A stretch of DNA of 56,151 nucleotides from an uncultured Pelagibacteraceae bacterium. GTDB taxonomy: Bacteria; Pseudomonadota; Alphaproteobacteria; Pelagibacterales; Pelagibacteraceae. Shown piece by piece: positions 31,925 through 40,618 of this stretch; the first letter of the stretch is position 1, and the number at the start of each line of letters is the position of its first letter. The notes under the pieces were generated by a model. That model had not been told where the DNA came from. It did not search any database and saw only the letters and a program-made list of their open reading frames with translations. A program made the translations under genes and the position numbers. The stretch covers positions 1-56,151 of the forward strand of contig CACJBW010000007.1 in NCBI GenBank assembly GCA_902591775.1. Direction: 5' to 3'.

Positions 31925-33607
31925 TTAGTTATAAATTGACTCAATTTTTGGCATTAATTTTAGTAGTTCCTTAGTATAATTATGTTTAGGATTTTTAAAC
32001 AACTCTTCTGTTTCTGACACTTCACATAATTTTCCATCTTTAAGCACAGCTATTTTATCACACATTTGTCTTACAACTGGTAAATCATGGCTTATAAATA
32101 ATATAGTGAGATTTAACTGTTCTTGAAGATCTTTTAATAAGTTTAGTATTTGAGCTTGAATGCTCACGTCTAATGCTGATGTAGGTTCATCGCACACAAG
32201 AAGTCTTGGTTGGGTTGCTAGTGCCCTTGCTATTGATATTCTTTGTCTTTGACCACCAGAAAACTCATGAGGATATCTTATCGCCGATTGTTGACTTAAT
32301 TCTACAGACTCTAACAAATCGTAAATATAATTGTCTAAATCCATAGATTTTATATTTGGGTTATGAAGTTTAATAGGTTCTGCAATAATTTCTTTTACTT
32401 TTAACCTACCATTTAAAGAGGAAAATGGGTCTTGAAATATCATTTGAATTTGTCTTCTAAATTTTAATAAATCTTTATTTTTTTTGATCTTAGTAACATT
32501 TACATTATCAAAAAATATATCCCCAGAACTTGGTTTAAATAAATTCACAACCATTTTTGCTATAGTAGTTTTACCACTACCGCTCTCACCAACTAGACCA
32601 AATGATTTACCTTCCTTGATATCAAAAGAAACATCGTCTACTGCCATTACTGAATTTTTTGTATTTTCTGTGAAAAAACTATCATCAAAAGATTTGCTCA
32701 AATTTTGGATTTTAACTAAGTTTTGATCTACAATACTTTTTTTAGACCATCTGTTTAATATTTTGATATTATTATTTTGATTATTTAAATTCTCTTTTTC
32801 AATAATTGTAAACCTTGATATTTTTTTATTTGTTGGTGGCACTGAGCTAACTAGACTTTTTGTATATTTTTCTTTTGGTTCTACTAAAACTTGCTTTGTT
32901 GGACCAATCTCCACCAGATCTCCATTTTTCATTACAGCTACTCTATCTGTAGTTTCTGCAATTACACCCATATCATGAGTTATAAGTATAACTGCTAAAT
33001 TTCTCTCCTTTGTTAACTTTTTTATCAATTCAAGAATTTGAGATTGTATTGAAACATCTAGTGCTGTGGTTGGTTCGTCTGCAATTAATAATTCTGGTTC
33101 ACAACATAAAGCAAGAGAAATAACAACTCTTTGTCTCATACCTCCAGAAAATTGATGAGGATAATTGCTAAATCTTTTCTCTGCTTCTTTTATACCCACC
33201 TCCTTTAATAAATTGATTGCTCTATTTTTTGCTTCACCTGTATTAATATTTAAATGAGTTTGTATTGTTTCAATGAGCTGTTCTCCAACGGTAAGAATTG
33301 GATTTAAAGAAGTTTGTGGATCTTGAAATATCAATCCTATTTTTTTTCCTCTGTATTGAACGATAGTTTCTTGATTTTCACTTATATTTGTTTCACCCAT
33401 AAATATTGATCCATTTGAAATTTTACCTGGTTCATCAATCAAATTTACTATAGCGTTAGCAACAGTACTTTTACCCGACCCAGACTCCCCAACTAATCCG
33501 ACTATTTCACCTTTATTAATATCTATATTTATATTTTTTGCTGCATTAACTGTTTCTTTCCTCATTTTGTAATCAATGCTTAAGTTATTTATTTTTAAAA
33601 AGGTCAT
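31925..33607 (-). CDS. Peptide/nickel-type ABC transporter, fused double ATPase (DppD-DppF)
   Basis: A 560-residue protein with two complete nucleotide-binding domains. The first has Walker A GESGSGKSTVANA, signature FSGGMRQRVVISLAL and Walker B LLIADEPTTALDVS. The second has GESGSGKTTIAKM, FSGGQRQRISIARAL and LLVCDEPTSALDVS. Each half ends with an oligopeptide-type C-terminal extension (YTKSLVSSVPP, YTKELLKLMP). In most genomes the two halves are separate genes; here they form one polypeptide. Its start overlaps the DppC-like stop by 4 bases. Confidence 0.92.
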   Translation of the reverse strand: MTFLKINNLSIDYKMRKETVNAAKNINIDINKGEIVGLVGESGSGKSTVANAIVNLIDEPGKISNGSIFMGETNISENQETIVQYRGKKIGLIFQDPQTSLNPILTVGEQLIETIQTHLNINTGEAKNRAINLLKEVGIKEAEKRFSNYPHQFSGGMRQRVVISLALCCEPELLIADEPTTALDVSIQSQILELIKKLTKERNLAVILITHDMGVIAETTDRVAVMKNGDLVEIGPTKQVLVEPKEKYTKSLVSSVPPTNKKISRFTIIEKENLNNQNNNIKILNRWSKKSIVDQNLVKIQNLSKSFDDSFFTENTKNSVMAVDDVSFDIKEGKSFGLVGESGSGKTTIAKMVVNLFKPSSGDIFFDNVNVTKIKKNKDLLKFRRQIQMIFQDPFSSLNGRLKVKEIIAEPIKLHNPNIKSMDLDNYIYDLLESVELSQQSAIRYPHEFSGGQRQRISIARALATQPRLLVCDEPTSALDVSIQAQILNLLKDLQEQLNLTILFISHDLPVVRQMCDKIAVLKDGKLCEVSETEELFKNPKHNYTKELLKLMPKIESIYN

Positions 33608-34542
33608 TTTTTAAGCTTTGGATTAAGTGTGTCTCTCATCCAATCTCCTAATAAATTAATTGAGAATGCAAGGATAACTAAAAATATTGCTGGAAAAAAA
33701 GTTATCCACCACTCACCTGAAAATAAAAAGTCATTTCCTAATCTAATTAATGTACCTAATGATGGTGTTGTTGGAGGAACTCCTACTCCTAAAAAACTCA
33801 ATGTTGACTCAGCTATTATTGCAAGTGCCAGACCAATAGTTCCTATAACTAGAACAGGTCTCATAATATTTGGTAAAATATGTTTAAACATAATCAGTAA
33901 ATTAGAAACTCCTATAATGGATGAAGCTGAAACATAATCTTTATTTTTTTCTACTAAGGTTGCTGCACGAGAAACTCTAGCAAATTGAGGCCACTCTGAA
34001 ATTCCTATAGCAAAAATTAAAACATAAATTGCCATCTCATCGTGCATTTCTCTTGAAATGATACCCCTTGCAATTCCATCTACTAATAGAGCCATCAATA
34101 TACTTGGTACAGTTAACTGAACATCGGTTAATCTCATAACTATCATTTCATATTTTCCACCAAAGTATCCTGCGGTTAGACCAAGTGAGACACCAAGAAT
34201 TAGACTGAAAATAATTGCTGAAAATCCAACTATTAATGAAATTCGTGAACCATAAAGTATAGTAGAGAGCATATCTCTTCCTTGTCCATCTGTGCCTAAA
34301 ATAAACTTTGCCATACCTTCGTCTGTCCATGATGGAGGTGTGAATGCTTCCATTAATGATAGTGATGCTGGATCAAATGGATTATGTGGGGTAACAAATT
34401 CAACGAAAAATGAGCAAAAGAAAATTATTAATAGTATAATAGAGGATACAATTGCTGTTGGAGATTTTATAAAACTAAAGTAAATATCACTATCTTTGAA
34501 TTTTTCCCAAGAATTTAATGTTCTATTATCCACTAGTAACAT
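33604..34542 (-). CDS. Peptide-type ABC transporter permease (DppC-like)
   Basis: A 312-residue permease with an N-terminal OppC-like segment and an initial helix at about 31-52. It has HNPFDPASLSLMEAF, FILGTDGQGRDMLSTILYGSRISLIVG and the EAA-type loop FARVSRAATLVEKNKDYVSA-SIIG. Six helices in total. It overlaps the DppB-like gene by 17 bases at its 5' end and the fused ATPase by 4 bases at its 3' end. Part of a 35570-31925 importer operon on the minus strand. Confidence 0.92.
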   Translation of the reverse strand: MLLVDNRTLNSWEKFKDSDIYFSFIKSPTAIVSSIILLIIFFCSFFVEFVTPHNPFDPASLSLMEAFTPPSWTDEGMAKFILGTDGQGRDMLSTILYGSRISLIVGFSAIIFSLILGVSLGLTAGYFGGKYEMIVMRLTDVQLTVPSILMALLVDGIARGIISREMHDEMAIYVLIFAIGISEWPQFARVSRAATLVEKNKDYVSASSIIGVSNLLIMFKHILPNIMRPVLVIGTIGLALAIIAESTLSFLGVGVPPTTPSLGTLIRLGNDFLFSGEWWITFFPAIFLVILAFSINLLGDWMRDTLNPKLKK

Positions 34543-35509
34543 CTCCTTTAACTCTTATTCTTGGATCAATAAAATAATACAAAATATCTACTATAAAATT
34601 TATCATCACAAAAACAAAAGCTATAAAAACCAAATAAGCTGACATAATTGGTATATCTACGAATTGAACCGCCTGAATAAATAAAAAGCCCATGCCAGGC
34701 CATTGAAAAACAGTTTCAGTAATTATTGAGAAAGCAACTAATGTACCAATATTTATTCCTGCTATAGTTATTACAGGAATTAATCCATTTTTTAGTGCAT
34801 GTTTATAATTAATACTTTTTTCACTTATACCTCTAGCTCTAGCAAATTTTATATAATCAGTTTGTAATATTTCCATCATCTCTGCTCTTACTAACCTAAT
34901 TATATAGGTCATTTGAAAGAGGCTTAGTGTTACAGACGGAAGTATAATTGCTTTCAATCCTGAAACTGTTAAAAGTCCAGTAGTCCAAAAGCCTAAGTCA
35001 ATAACCTCTCCTCTTCCAAAGGATGGGAGAACACCTAATATGACTGCAAAAAGGTAAATAAATAATATTCCAATCACAAATGTTGGAAGTGATACACCTA
35101 AAAGAGATACTGCTAGTATAAAGTCACTTAAAAAGCCTTTTCTATTAATACCCGTATAAACTCCCAATAAAGTACCTGAAACTAATGCAATTAATGCAGA
35201 AATTAATACTAGTTCAATAGTTGCTGGCAGTCTTTCAATAATTAATTCAGAAACTGGTCTCCTAAGTTGATATGAAATTCCAAACTCACCTTTGGATGCG
35301 TTTACTACAAACCTTGAAAATTGAATATGTATTGGATCTGTTAATCCAAGAGTTTCTCTTAATTCAGCTCTTTCTTCATCTGAAGTTTCTTCGCCAACCA
35401 TGTTGTTAATTGGATCACCCACAAAGTTAAATAAAGAAAATGAAACAAATGATACAACAAGCATCACTATTACTGATTGAATCAGACGTTTGAAAAAATA
35501 CTTTATCAA
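34526..35509 (-). CDS. Peptide-type ABC transporter permease (DppB-like)
   Basis: A 327-residue permease starting MIKYFFKRLIQSVIVMLVVS, typical of DppB. It has the extracytoplasmic segment DPINNMVGEETSDEERAELR-TLGLTDPIHIQF, the EAA loop RAEMMEILQTDYIKFARARG, and the C-terminal YFIDPRIR. Forms a heterodimer with the DppC-like subunit. It follows the binding-protein gene after a strong hairpin. Confidence 0.92.
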   Translation of the reverse strand: MIKYFFKRLIQSVIVMLVVSFVSFSLFNFVGDPINNMVGEETSDEERAELRETLGLTDPIHIQFSRFVVNASKGEFGISYQLRRPVSELIIERLPATIELVLISALIALVSGTLLGVYTGINRKGFLSDFILAVSLLGVSLPTFVIGILFIYLFAVILGVLPSFGRGEVIDLGFWTTGLLTVSGLKAIILPSVTLSLFQMTYIIRLVRAEMMEILQTDYIKFARARGISEKSINYKHALKNGLIPVITIAGINIGTLVAFSIITETVFQWPGMGFLFIQAVQFVDIPIMSAYLVFIAFVFVMINFIVDILYYFIDPRIRVKGDVTSG

Positions 35510-35527
35510 TTTAAGAAATATTTATAC

Positions 35528-35560
35528 TTATAAGCCCTTTGTTAAACAAAGGGCTTATAA
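35528..35560 (-). terminator. Hairpin between binding-protein and permease genes (peptide ABC)
   Basis: TTATAAGCCCTTTGTT (35528-35543) is followed after one base by AACAAAGGGCTTATAA (35545-35560), a perfect 16-base inverted repeat. It lies just after the binding-protein stop and before the DppB-like start. A long AT-rich base without a clear T-tract suggests partial termination or 3' protection. Confidence 0.75.
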
Positions 35561-35569
35561 AAAAGTTAT

Positions 35570-37132
35570 TTATTTAAAACTTGCAAAACGGAATAATGGT
35601 TCATTATTCGGTCTTATTGGAACATCTACACTATTTTTAGTTGCCCAAGAAATTACTTGGTGGTGTAAAGGAAGATATGAAATATCATCTTTTACAATTT
35701 TCCAAGCATTTGCAATTGCTGCATTTCTTTTATCTAAGTCAACTTCACCTTCCATTACTCTTATAGCAGCGTCAACTTCGCTGTTGCTAAAGTTTACTTT
35801 ATTCCAGCTAGCGCCTGACTCATATAGATAATGGAAAACATAATGACTATCTAATGTTGGAACTCCCCATCCTAGCATATAGAAATCACCCTTATCTTCT
35901 TTTAATTCCTTAAAATGCTTACTTTTTGTCTGAGCGAATAGATTAACATTTACGCCGATTTTGCCTAACATTCCAACTACTGCAGTACAAATTGCTTCGT
36001 CGTTTACATATCTATCGTTAGGGCATCTTAGTTCAACATCGAAACCTTTTGGATATCCTGCGTCAGCTAACAATTTTTTCGCAGCGTCAACATCATAAGG
36101 CAATCTTTTATCTAGATCTTTTGTGTATCCATTTACACCAGGAAAAGTTATGATACCCGCAGGCTCACTAAGACCTCTCATTACTTTTTTCTTAATTGCC
36201 TCTATATCTATTGCTTGATAAAGGGCTTGTCTTACTTCTTTTTTCTTAAATGGATTATCACCAGTATTTCCAGATCTTAATTTATCTGCTGCTTGGTCCA
36301 TACCTAAAAAGATTGTACGCATTTGAGCTGTGCTCACTACATCATGATCTGCAGAATTTCCAATTCTAGCTAGGTCTTGAACTGGCGCGTCAGTTACTAA
36401 ATCAACTTCACCAGATAATAATGCTGCAACTCTTGTAGCTGAGTTTTTAATTGGTAATAGGTGTATTTCACTAACACTATTATCTTTCATTGAACCCCAC
36501 CAATTACTATTTCTCTCAAATACTGTCTTAGTATTTGGTTCTCTTAGAGTAATTTTGAATGGTCCAGTTCCCATTGCATTAGTTGCTGAGAATGTTTCTT
36601 CTCCACCATCCCAGTTTTGTGAATCTGTTGCTCCAAAATCAATAGACCATTTTTTAGACATTATAAATATGTTTGATAATTGGTTTAAAAGAATTGGATT
36701 TGGTTTACTTGTAGTCACTTGAACAGTGTAATTATCAATTTCTTTAACATCAGAAATTGTACTTATGTATTCTTTAAAATCTGATGTAGGTTGTTTTGCT
36801 CTCAAAATACTAAATACAACATCTTTTGCAGTCATATCTGTACCATCAGAAAATTTTACACCTTTTCTTAAATTAAAAACCCAAGTATTTGGATCAGTTG
36901 TTTTCCAATCAGTTGCAAGTTGAGGTTCAATACTCATATCCAGACCTCTTGTTACAAGTGCTTCATATACCTGTCTTGAAACTTGTGTTGTAGGACCTTC
37001 ATTTTGGGCATGAGGATCCAAAGTTAAACTATCTCCTTGCATAGACCATTTAATTGTTTTCGCGTATGAATGTGTTGATACAAAAACAAATAAAATTGCA
37101 AAGAAAATTTTAATAAAATTTTTAAATTTCAT
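35570..37132 (-). CDS. Peptide-type ABC transporter substrate-binding protein (family 5)
   Basis: A 520-residue protein with a signal peptide (hydrophobic 8-20, cleavage near SYA-KT). It has the SBP_bac_5 layout: LTLDPHAQNEGPTTQVSRQV, YEALVTRG, LATDWKTTDPNTWVFNLRKG, VKFSDGTDMTAKDVVFSI, and late HQVISWATKNSVDV. The ligand is probably a short peptide, opine or other small polar molecule. First gene of the operon, with a CCTCC/AGGAGG-like ribosome binding site (GGAGGAAAA) before the start. Confidence 0.92.
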   Translation of the reverse strand: MKFKNFIKIFFAILFVFVSTHSYAKTIKWSMQGDSLTLDPHAQNEGPTTQVSRQVYEALVTRGLDMSIEPQLATDWKTTDPNTWVFNLRKGVKFSDGTDMTAKDVVFSILRAKQPTSDFKEYISTISDVKEIDNYTVQVTTSKPNPILLNQLSNIFIMSKKWSIDFGATDSQNWDGGEETFSATNAMGTGPFKITLREPNTKTVFERNSNWWGSMKDNSVSEIHLLPIKNSATRVAALLSGEVDLVTDAPVQDLARIGNSADHDVVSTAQMRTIFLGMDQAADKLRSGNTGDNPFKKKEVRQALYQAIDIEAIKKKVMRGLSEPAGIITFPGVNGYTKDLDKRLPYDVDAAKKLLADAGYPKGFDVELRCPNDRYVNDEAICTAVVGMLGKIGVNVNLFAQTKSKHFKELKEDKGDFYMLGWGVPTLDSHYVFHYLYESGASWNKVNFSNSEVDAAIRVMEGEVDLDKRNAAIANAWKIVKDDISYLPLHHQVISWATKNSVDVPIRPNNEPLFRFASFK

Positions 37133-37203
37133 TTTTCCTCCTAATTATTACAAATAAAATTAAACCTGATTAATAGGTTAACTACAAGGGTAAAATAGGT
37201 AAC

Positions 37204-37935
37204 TTAATTGTTAAGAATGATATCGTTTTTGAAGTTAGTATATAAAATTTTTGAATAATTATTCATATTTGTCATATTTTCTTTGGCGTCTTTATCAAAT
37301 TTTTCCAGAGCACCCTGTCCTAATTGATTTTCTAGTGCTGACTTATATTCAGGTACACAACCCCAATCATTTACAGTTGTATCTTTGATCTCTATGTGGA
37401 ATTGAATGCCATAAGCATTGTTTTTGTATCGAAATATTTGATATTTTGTCTCTTTTGATGAAGCAAGTAATGTTACATTTCTATTTTTTTCTAATTCTTG
37501 AACTTCATAAGAGTGCCATTGTAATGATGTAATTTTTTGAGGAAAATCTGCGAAAAGTATATCTTTCTTTTTTTCATCCAAAAAGTTTACATCCAGCATT
37601 CCAATTTCAGGATTATTAGTTTTAACTACTTTTCCTCCAATTGCTTCTCCTAGTAATTGACATCCGAGACAAAAACCTAAGTATGGCTTATTTAATTCTA
37701 CAACGAACTCTTTTATTTTTTTTTTTTCTTCGATGAGCCAAGGAAAATCCTTTTCCATCCAAGTATCCATAGGTCCACCCATACATAGCATACCGTCAAA
37801 AAAATTTAAATTATCTGGAATTTTTTCGCCTTCATCTAATTCAATAGTTGTAATATTAACTCCATCTTTGATCATTAAATCTTTTATATAACCAGGATCT
37901 TCAATATTTATGTGTTGAAGAACAAGAATTTCCAT
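37204..37935 (-). CDS. Class I glutamine amidotransferase (GMP-synthase-like)
   Basis: A 243-residue stand-alone glutaminase. The catalytic Cys89 is in the nucleophile elbow YLGFCLGCQLLGEAIGG; His and Glu are in GIQFHIEIKD. The gatekeeper segment FFDGMLCMGGPMDTW is typical of the GuaA-like group, which includes proteins cleaving gamma-glutamyl or glutamine amides of small molecules. No synthase partner is visible, so it may be a gamma-glutamyl hydrolase. Adjacent (2-base gap) to the inositol-phosphatase-family gene. Confidence 0.85.
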   Translation of the reverse strand: MEILVLQHINIEDPGYIKDLMIKDGVNITTIELDEGEKIPDNLNFFDGMLCMGGPMDTWMEKDFPWLIEEKKKIKEFVVELNKPYLGFCLGCQLLGEAIGGKVVKTNNPEIGMLDVNFLDEKKKDILFADFPQKITSLQWHSYEVQELEKNRNVTLLASSKETKYQIFRYKNNAYGIQFHIEIKDTTVNDWGCVPEYKSALENQLGQGALEKFDKDAKENMTNMNNYSKILYTNFKNDIILNN

Positions 37936-37937
37936 TG

Positions 37938-38741
37938 TTACACGATGGGTTTTAGCAAACCTAATATTTTTTTATGAATTATTTTATTGGATGATACTGC
38001 TACGTGTCCTGCTTGCTTTGCATCTTTATTATTCCAAGTTGTAGTAATACCACCAGATGCATTGATAATTGGAATTAGTGGATGAATGTCCCAAATTTTA
38101 TTATTGCATTGTAATACAACATCTATTCTACCTTCACATATCTGAGCATATGACAATGCATCTGAGCAAGGGAATTGTATTAATTTGAGAAGTTTTGGAA
38201 TTTTTTTTTGTTGATTTAATGAAATTGCTCCATGAAAACCAGCAGTTAATTTGATATCTTTAAATTTAACACTTTTGTTGACTGATATTTTTTTTCTTTT
38301 TTTATTTTCAACAACATATGCAATTTTTTTAGATTGATTATAATAATATTTGTTTAACATTGGGAAGTTTGCCAATCCAAATATTGGGTTACCTTTGTAA
38401 TTTACTGATATTAAATTACTCCAAGTAGGACTTCCTATAACAAATGACCTAGTTCCATCTATGGGATCAATTACCCAACTAAAATCACTTTTAGTTTTTT
38501 TGTAACCAAATTCTTCTCCAATAATTTCATGACCAGGGAATTTTTTGCCTATCTTTGCTCTAATGAATTTTTCAAAAGCTTTATCGCATGTAGTAACAGG
38601 GTCATATCCTTTGCCAAGTAATTTATTATTAACTTTAAAAGGCTTATTAAGTTTTTTAAAATAAAAATTCGTTAAATCAATTGCTAGTTGGTTCAAAAAC
38701 TTTGGAAATTCATTATTTTTAATTATTCGATTGCTATCCAT
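37938..38741 (-). CDS. Inositol monophosphatase family protein (HisN-like)
   Basis: A 267-residue metal-dependent phosphatase. It has the first metal motif HEIIGEEFGYKKTKSDFSW, WVIDPIDGTRSFVIGSPTW with the Asp pair (about residues 97-100), and the later KIWDIHPLIPIINASGG that provides the last metal Asp. The family includes myo-inositol monophosphatase, 3'-phosphoadenosine phosphatase and histidinol phosphatase HisN. WDIHPLIPI resembles HisN, but the substrate is not settled by sequence. In an operon with the amidotransferase. Confidence 0.83.
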   Translation of the reverse strand: MDSNRIIKNNEFPKFLNQLAIDLTNFYFKKLNKPFKVNNKLLGKGYDPVTTCDKAFEKFIRAKIGKKFPGHEIIGEEFGYKKTKSDFSWVIDPIDGTRSFVIGSPTWSNLISVNYKGNPIFGLANFPMLNKYYYNQSKKIAYVVENKKRKKISVNKSVKFKDIKLTAGFHGAISLNQQKKIPKLLKLIQFPCSDALSYAQICEGRIDVVLQCNNKIWDIHPLIPIINASGGITTTWNNKDAKQAGHVAVSSNKIIHKKILGLLKPIV

Positions 38742-38790
38742 AATTCCAATTACTACTTAATTTCTCTTGATTAAAGATATTTTTTAATTA

Positions 38791-39909
38791 ATGCTCAATT
38801 TTATGAAAATTGAATTAGATAATAATAAGGTGTTCTTTAGAGATGAAAATCTGAATGAGGAAATTCACCCTTTTTGGCTTAGAGAAAGAGTAGAAAATGT
38901 TGAATTACTTGATCAAAAGACACAGCAGAGACTCTTTGATCCAAGCACAATGGAGTCAGACGTCATTATTAAATCAGCAATAATTGAAAAAGACCTCTTA
39001 AACATAACTTTTTCAGATGGAATAGAAACTAAAATTGATATTAATAAAATAATTCGAGAATTTAAAAATTCCCACTCAATTAGTAAAATTAAAGAGAAAG
39101 TAAAATGGACTTCCTCACTAAATAATGTAAAAAAATTTAATTTTCATGAGAATATTTATGAAAGTGTTGAAATGCACAAATTACTTGCTTCTTTTTACAA
39201 GTATGGATTTGCAATTTTAAAGAATGTTCCAACTCATGATAATTATTTAATCAAATTTGCTAACTCTGTGGGCGGTGTTAGAAGAACTAATTTTGGTGAA
39301 CACTTTAATGTTTCTTCAAAACCTAGTCCTAATGATCTAGCCTATACACCTTTGCCATTGGCTCCTCATACCGATAATCCATATAGAAATCCAGTCCCTT
39401 GTATTCAGATATTGCATTGTATTGAAAATGAAGTAACTGGTGGGCTATCTACGTTGGTCGATGGTTATACTGTTACTGAAGATTTAAAAAAAAACTTTCC
39501 TGAATATTATGAAATATTAACTAAAGTAAAAGTAAAATTTAAATTTATTGATAAAGATGTGGTTTTAGAAGACTGGTCTGAATTAATAGAGCTCGATGAA
39601 AACAAGAATTTTAAACAAGTTAGATTTAGTCCTCGGCTTGATTACGTTCCAGTTTTAAAAAAAGAAGAACTAGACCTTTACTATAAGGCTAGAAAAAAAT
39701 TATCTGATTTATATAACTCTGATTTTTATAGAATAGAATTTAAATTAATGTCTGGAGATTTAATTATGATGGATAATTACAGATTACTTCATGGTAGAAC
39801 AGAATTTAATCCAAATGAGGGTAAAAGATTTTTACAAGGGTGCTATATTGAATATGATAGTACTGATAGTAAACTTAGACATTTACAAAGAAAGTTTAAT
39901 ATAAATTAA
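38791..39909 (+). CDS. Gamma-butyrobetaine hydroxylase-like 2OG-Fe(II) oxygenase
   Basis: 372 residues (368 from the alternative ATG at 38803). The N-terminal part (about 1-110) is a GBBH-like N domain with IHPFWLRERVENVELLDQKT and QQRLFDPST. The catalytic TauD-type domain has the HxD pair His193 and Asp195 in APHTDNPYR, the distal His in YRLLHGRTEF and the 2OG-binding Arg in GKRFLQGCYIEY. The Cys cluster that binds zinc in classic gamma-butyrobetaine hydroxylase is absent. It may hydroxylate gamma-butyrobetaine, trimethyllysine or a related quaternary amine; the substrate is not certain. Single gene, convergent with CcdA. Confidence 0.8.
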   Translation: MLNFMKIELDNNKVFFRDENLNEEIHPFWLRERVENVELLDQKTQQRLFDPSTMESDVIIKSAIIEKDLLNITFSDGIETKIDINKIIREFKNSHSISKIKEKVKWTSSLNNVKKFNFHENIYESVEMHKLLASFYKYGFAILKNVPTHDNYLIKFANSVGGVRRTNFGEHFNVSSKPSPNDLAYTPLPLAPHTDNPYRNPVPCIQILHCIENEVTGGLSTLVDGYTVTEDLKKNFPEYYEILTKVKVKFKFIDKDVVLEDWSELIELDENKNFKQVRFSPRLDYVPVLKKEELDLYYKARKKLSDLYNSDFYRIEFKLMSGDLIMMDNYRLLHGRTEFNPNEGKRFLQGCYIEYDSTDSKLRHLQRKFNIN

Positions 39910-39910
39910 T

Positions 39911-40618
39911 TTAACCTATGCTCTGTAGAAAAGGCATATACTCAAGAAGATAATAACCTAAAGCTTGCAACTGGTTAGTGATCATTAGTATTCCTGTAAT
40001 TAATAGAAGAGATCCACCAAAAATATTTATCATCTTCATTTTTGCTTTAAGGTTTTTAGAAAAAATCATAAATTTTTGTATTAAGTAACCTGATAGAACA
40101 AAGGGTATTGCTAGTCCAAGAGAATAAAATGATAAAAGACCAATTCCTTTATTAATACTATCTTCAGTTGATGCGATTGCAAGAATTGATCCTAAAATTG
40201 GACCAATGCAAGGTGTCCATCCAAAACCAAAAGCCATACCAATTAAAATTGAACTTATTATTCCAGTATTTTTATTTGTCTGAAATCTCTTCTCATAATT
40301 TAAAAACTTAAGATTTATGAGTCCTAATATTTGTAAAGAAAATATTATAATGATTATTCCAGCTCCAATTCTGAGTTGATACGAGTTTTCTAATACTAAA
40401 GAGCCTAAAAATGTAGCAGTAGCTCCAAAACTTATAAATACAATAGAAAATCCGACTGCAAATAAAATAATAGGAAAAATATTCACAGTTTTTTTTTCAA
40501 GTAATTCATTAAGAGTTGATCCTGATATATATGATATATATCCTGGTATTAGAGGCAGAACACATGGAGATAAAAAGCTAAGCAAACCAGCTCCAAAAGC
40601 TAAAATAAATTCAATCAT
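39911..40618 (-). CDS. ccdA: CcdA-like thiol-disulfide transporter
   Basis: A 235-residue six-helix membrane protein. It has the first redox Cys in FLSPCVLPLIPGYISYISG and the second in FGWTPCIGPILGSILAI, placed as in CcdA/DsbD-beta. It carries reducing equivalents across the membrane for cytochrome c maturation and thiol homeostasis. The stop of ppc overlaps its start (ATGATTG/taatgat context), so the two genes are translationally coupled. No DsbD-like soluble partner is adjacent. Confidence 0.88.
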   Translation of the reverse strand: MIEFILAFGAGLLSFLSPCVLPLIPGYISYISGSTLNELLEKKTVNIFPIILFAVGFSIVFISFGATATFLGSLVLENSYQLRIGAGIIIIIFSLQILGLINLKFLNYEKRFQTNKNTGIISSILIGMAFGFGWTPCIGPILGSILAIASTEDSINKGIGLLSFYSLGLAIPFVLSGYLIQKFMIFSKNLKAKMKMINIFGGSLLLITGILMITNQLQALGYYLLEYMPFLQSIG

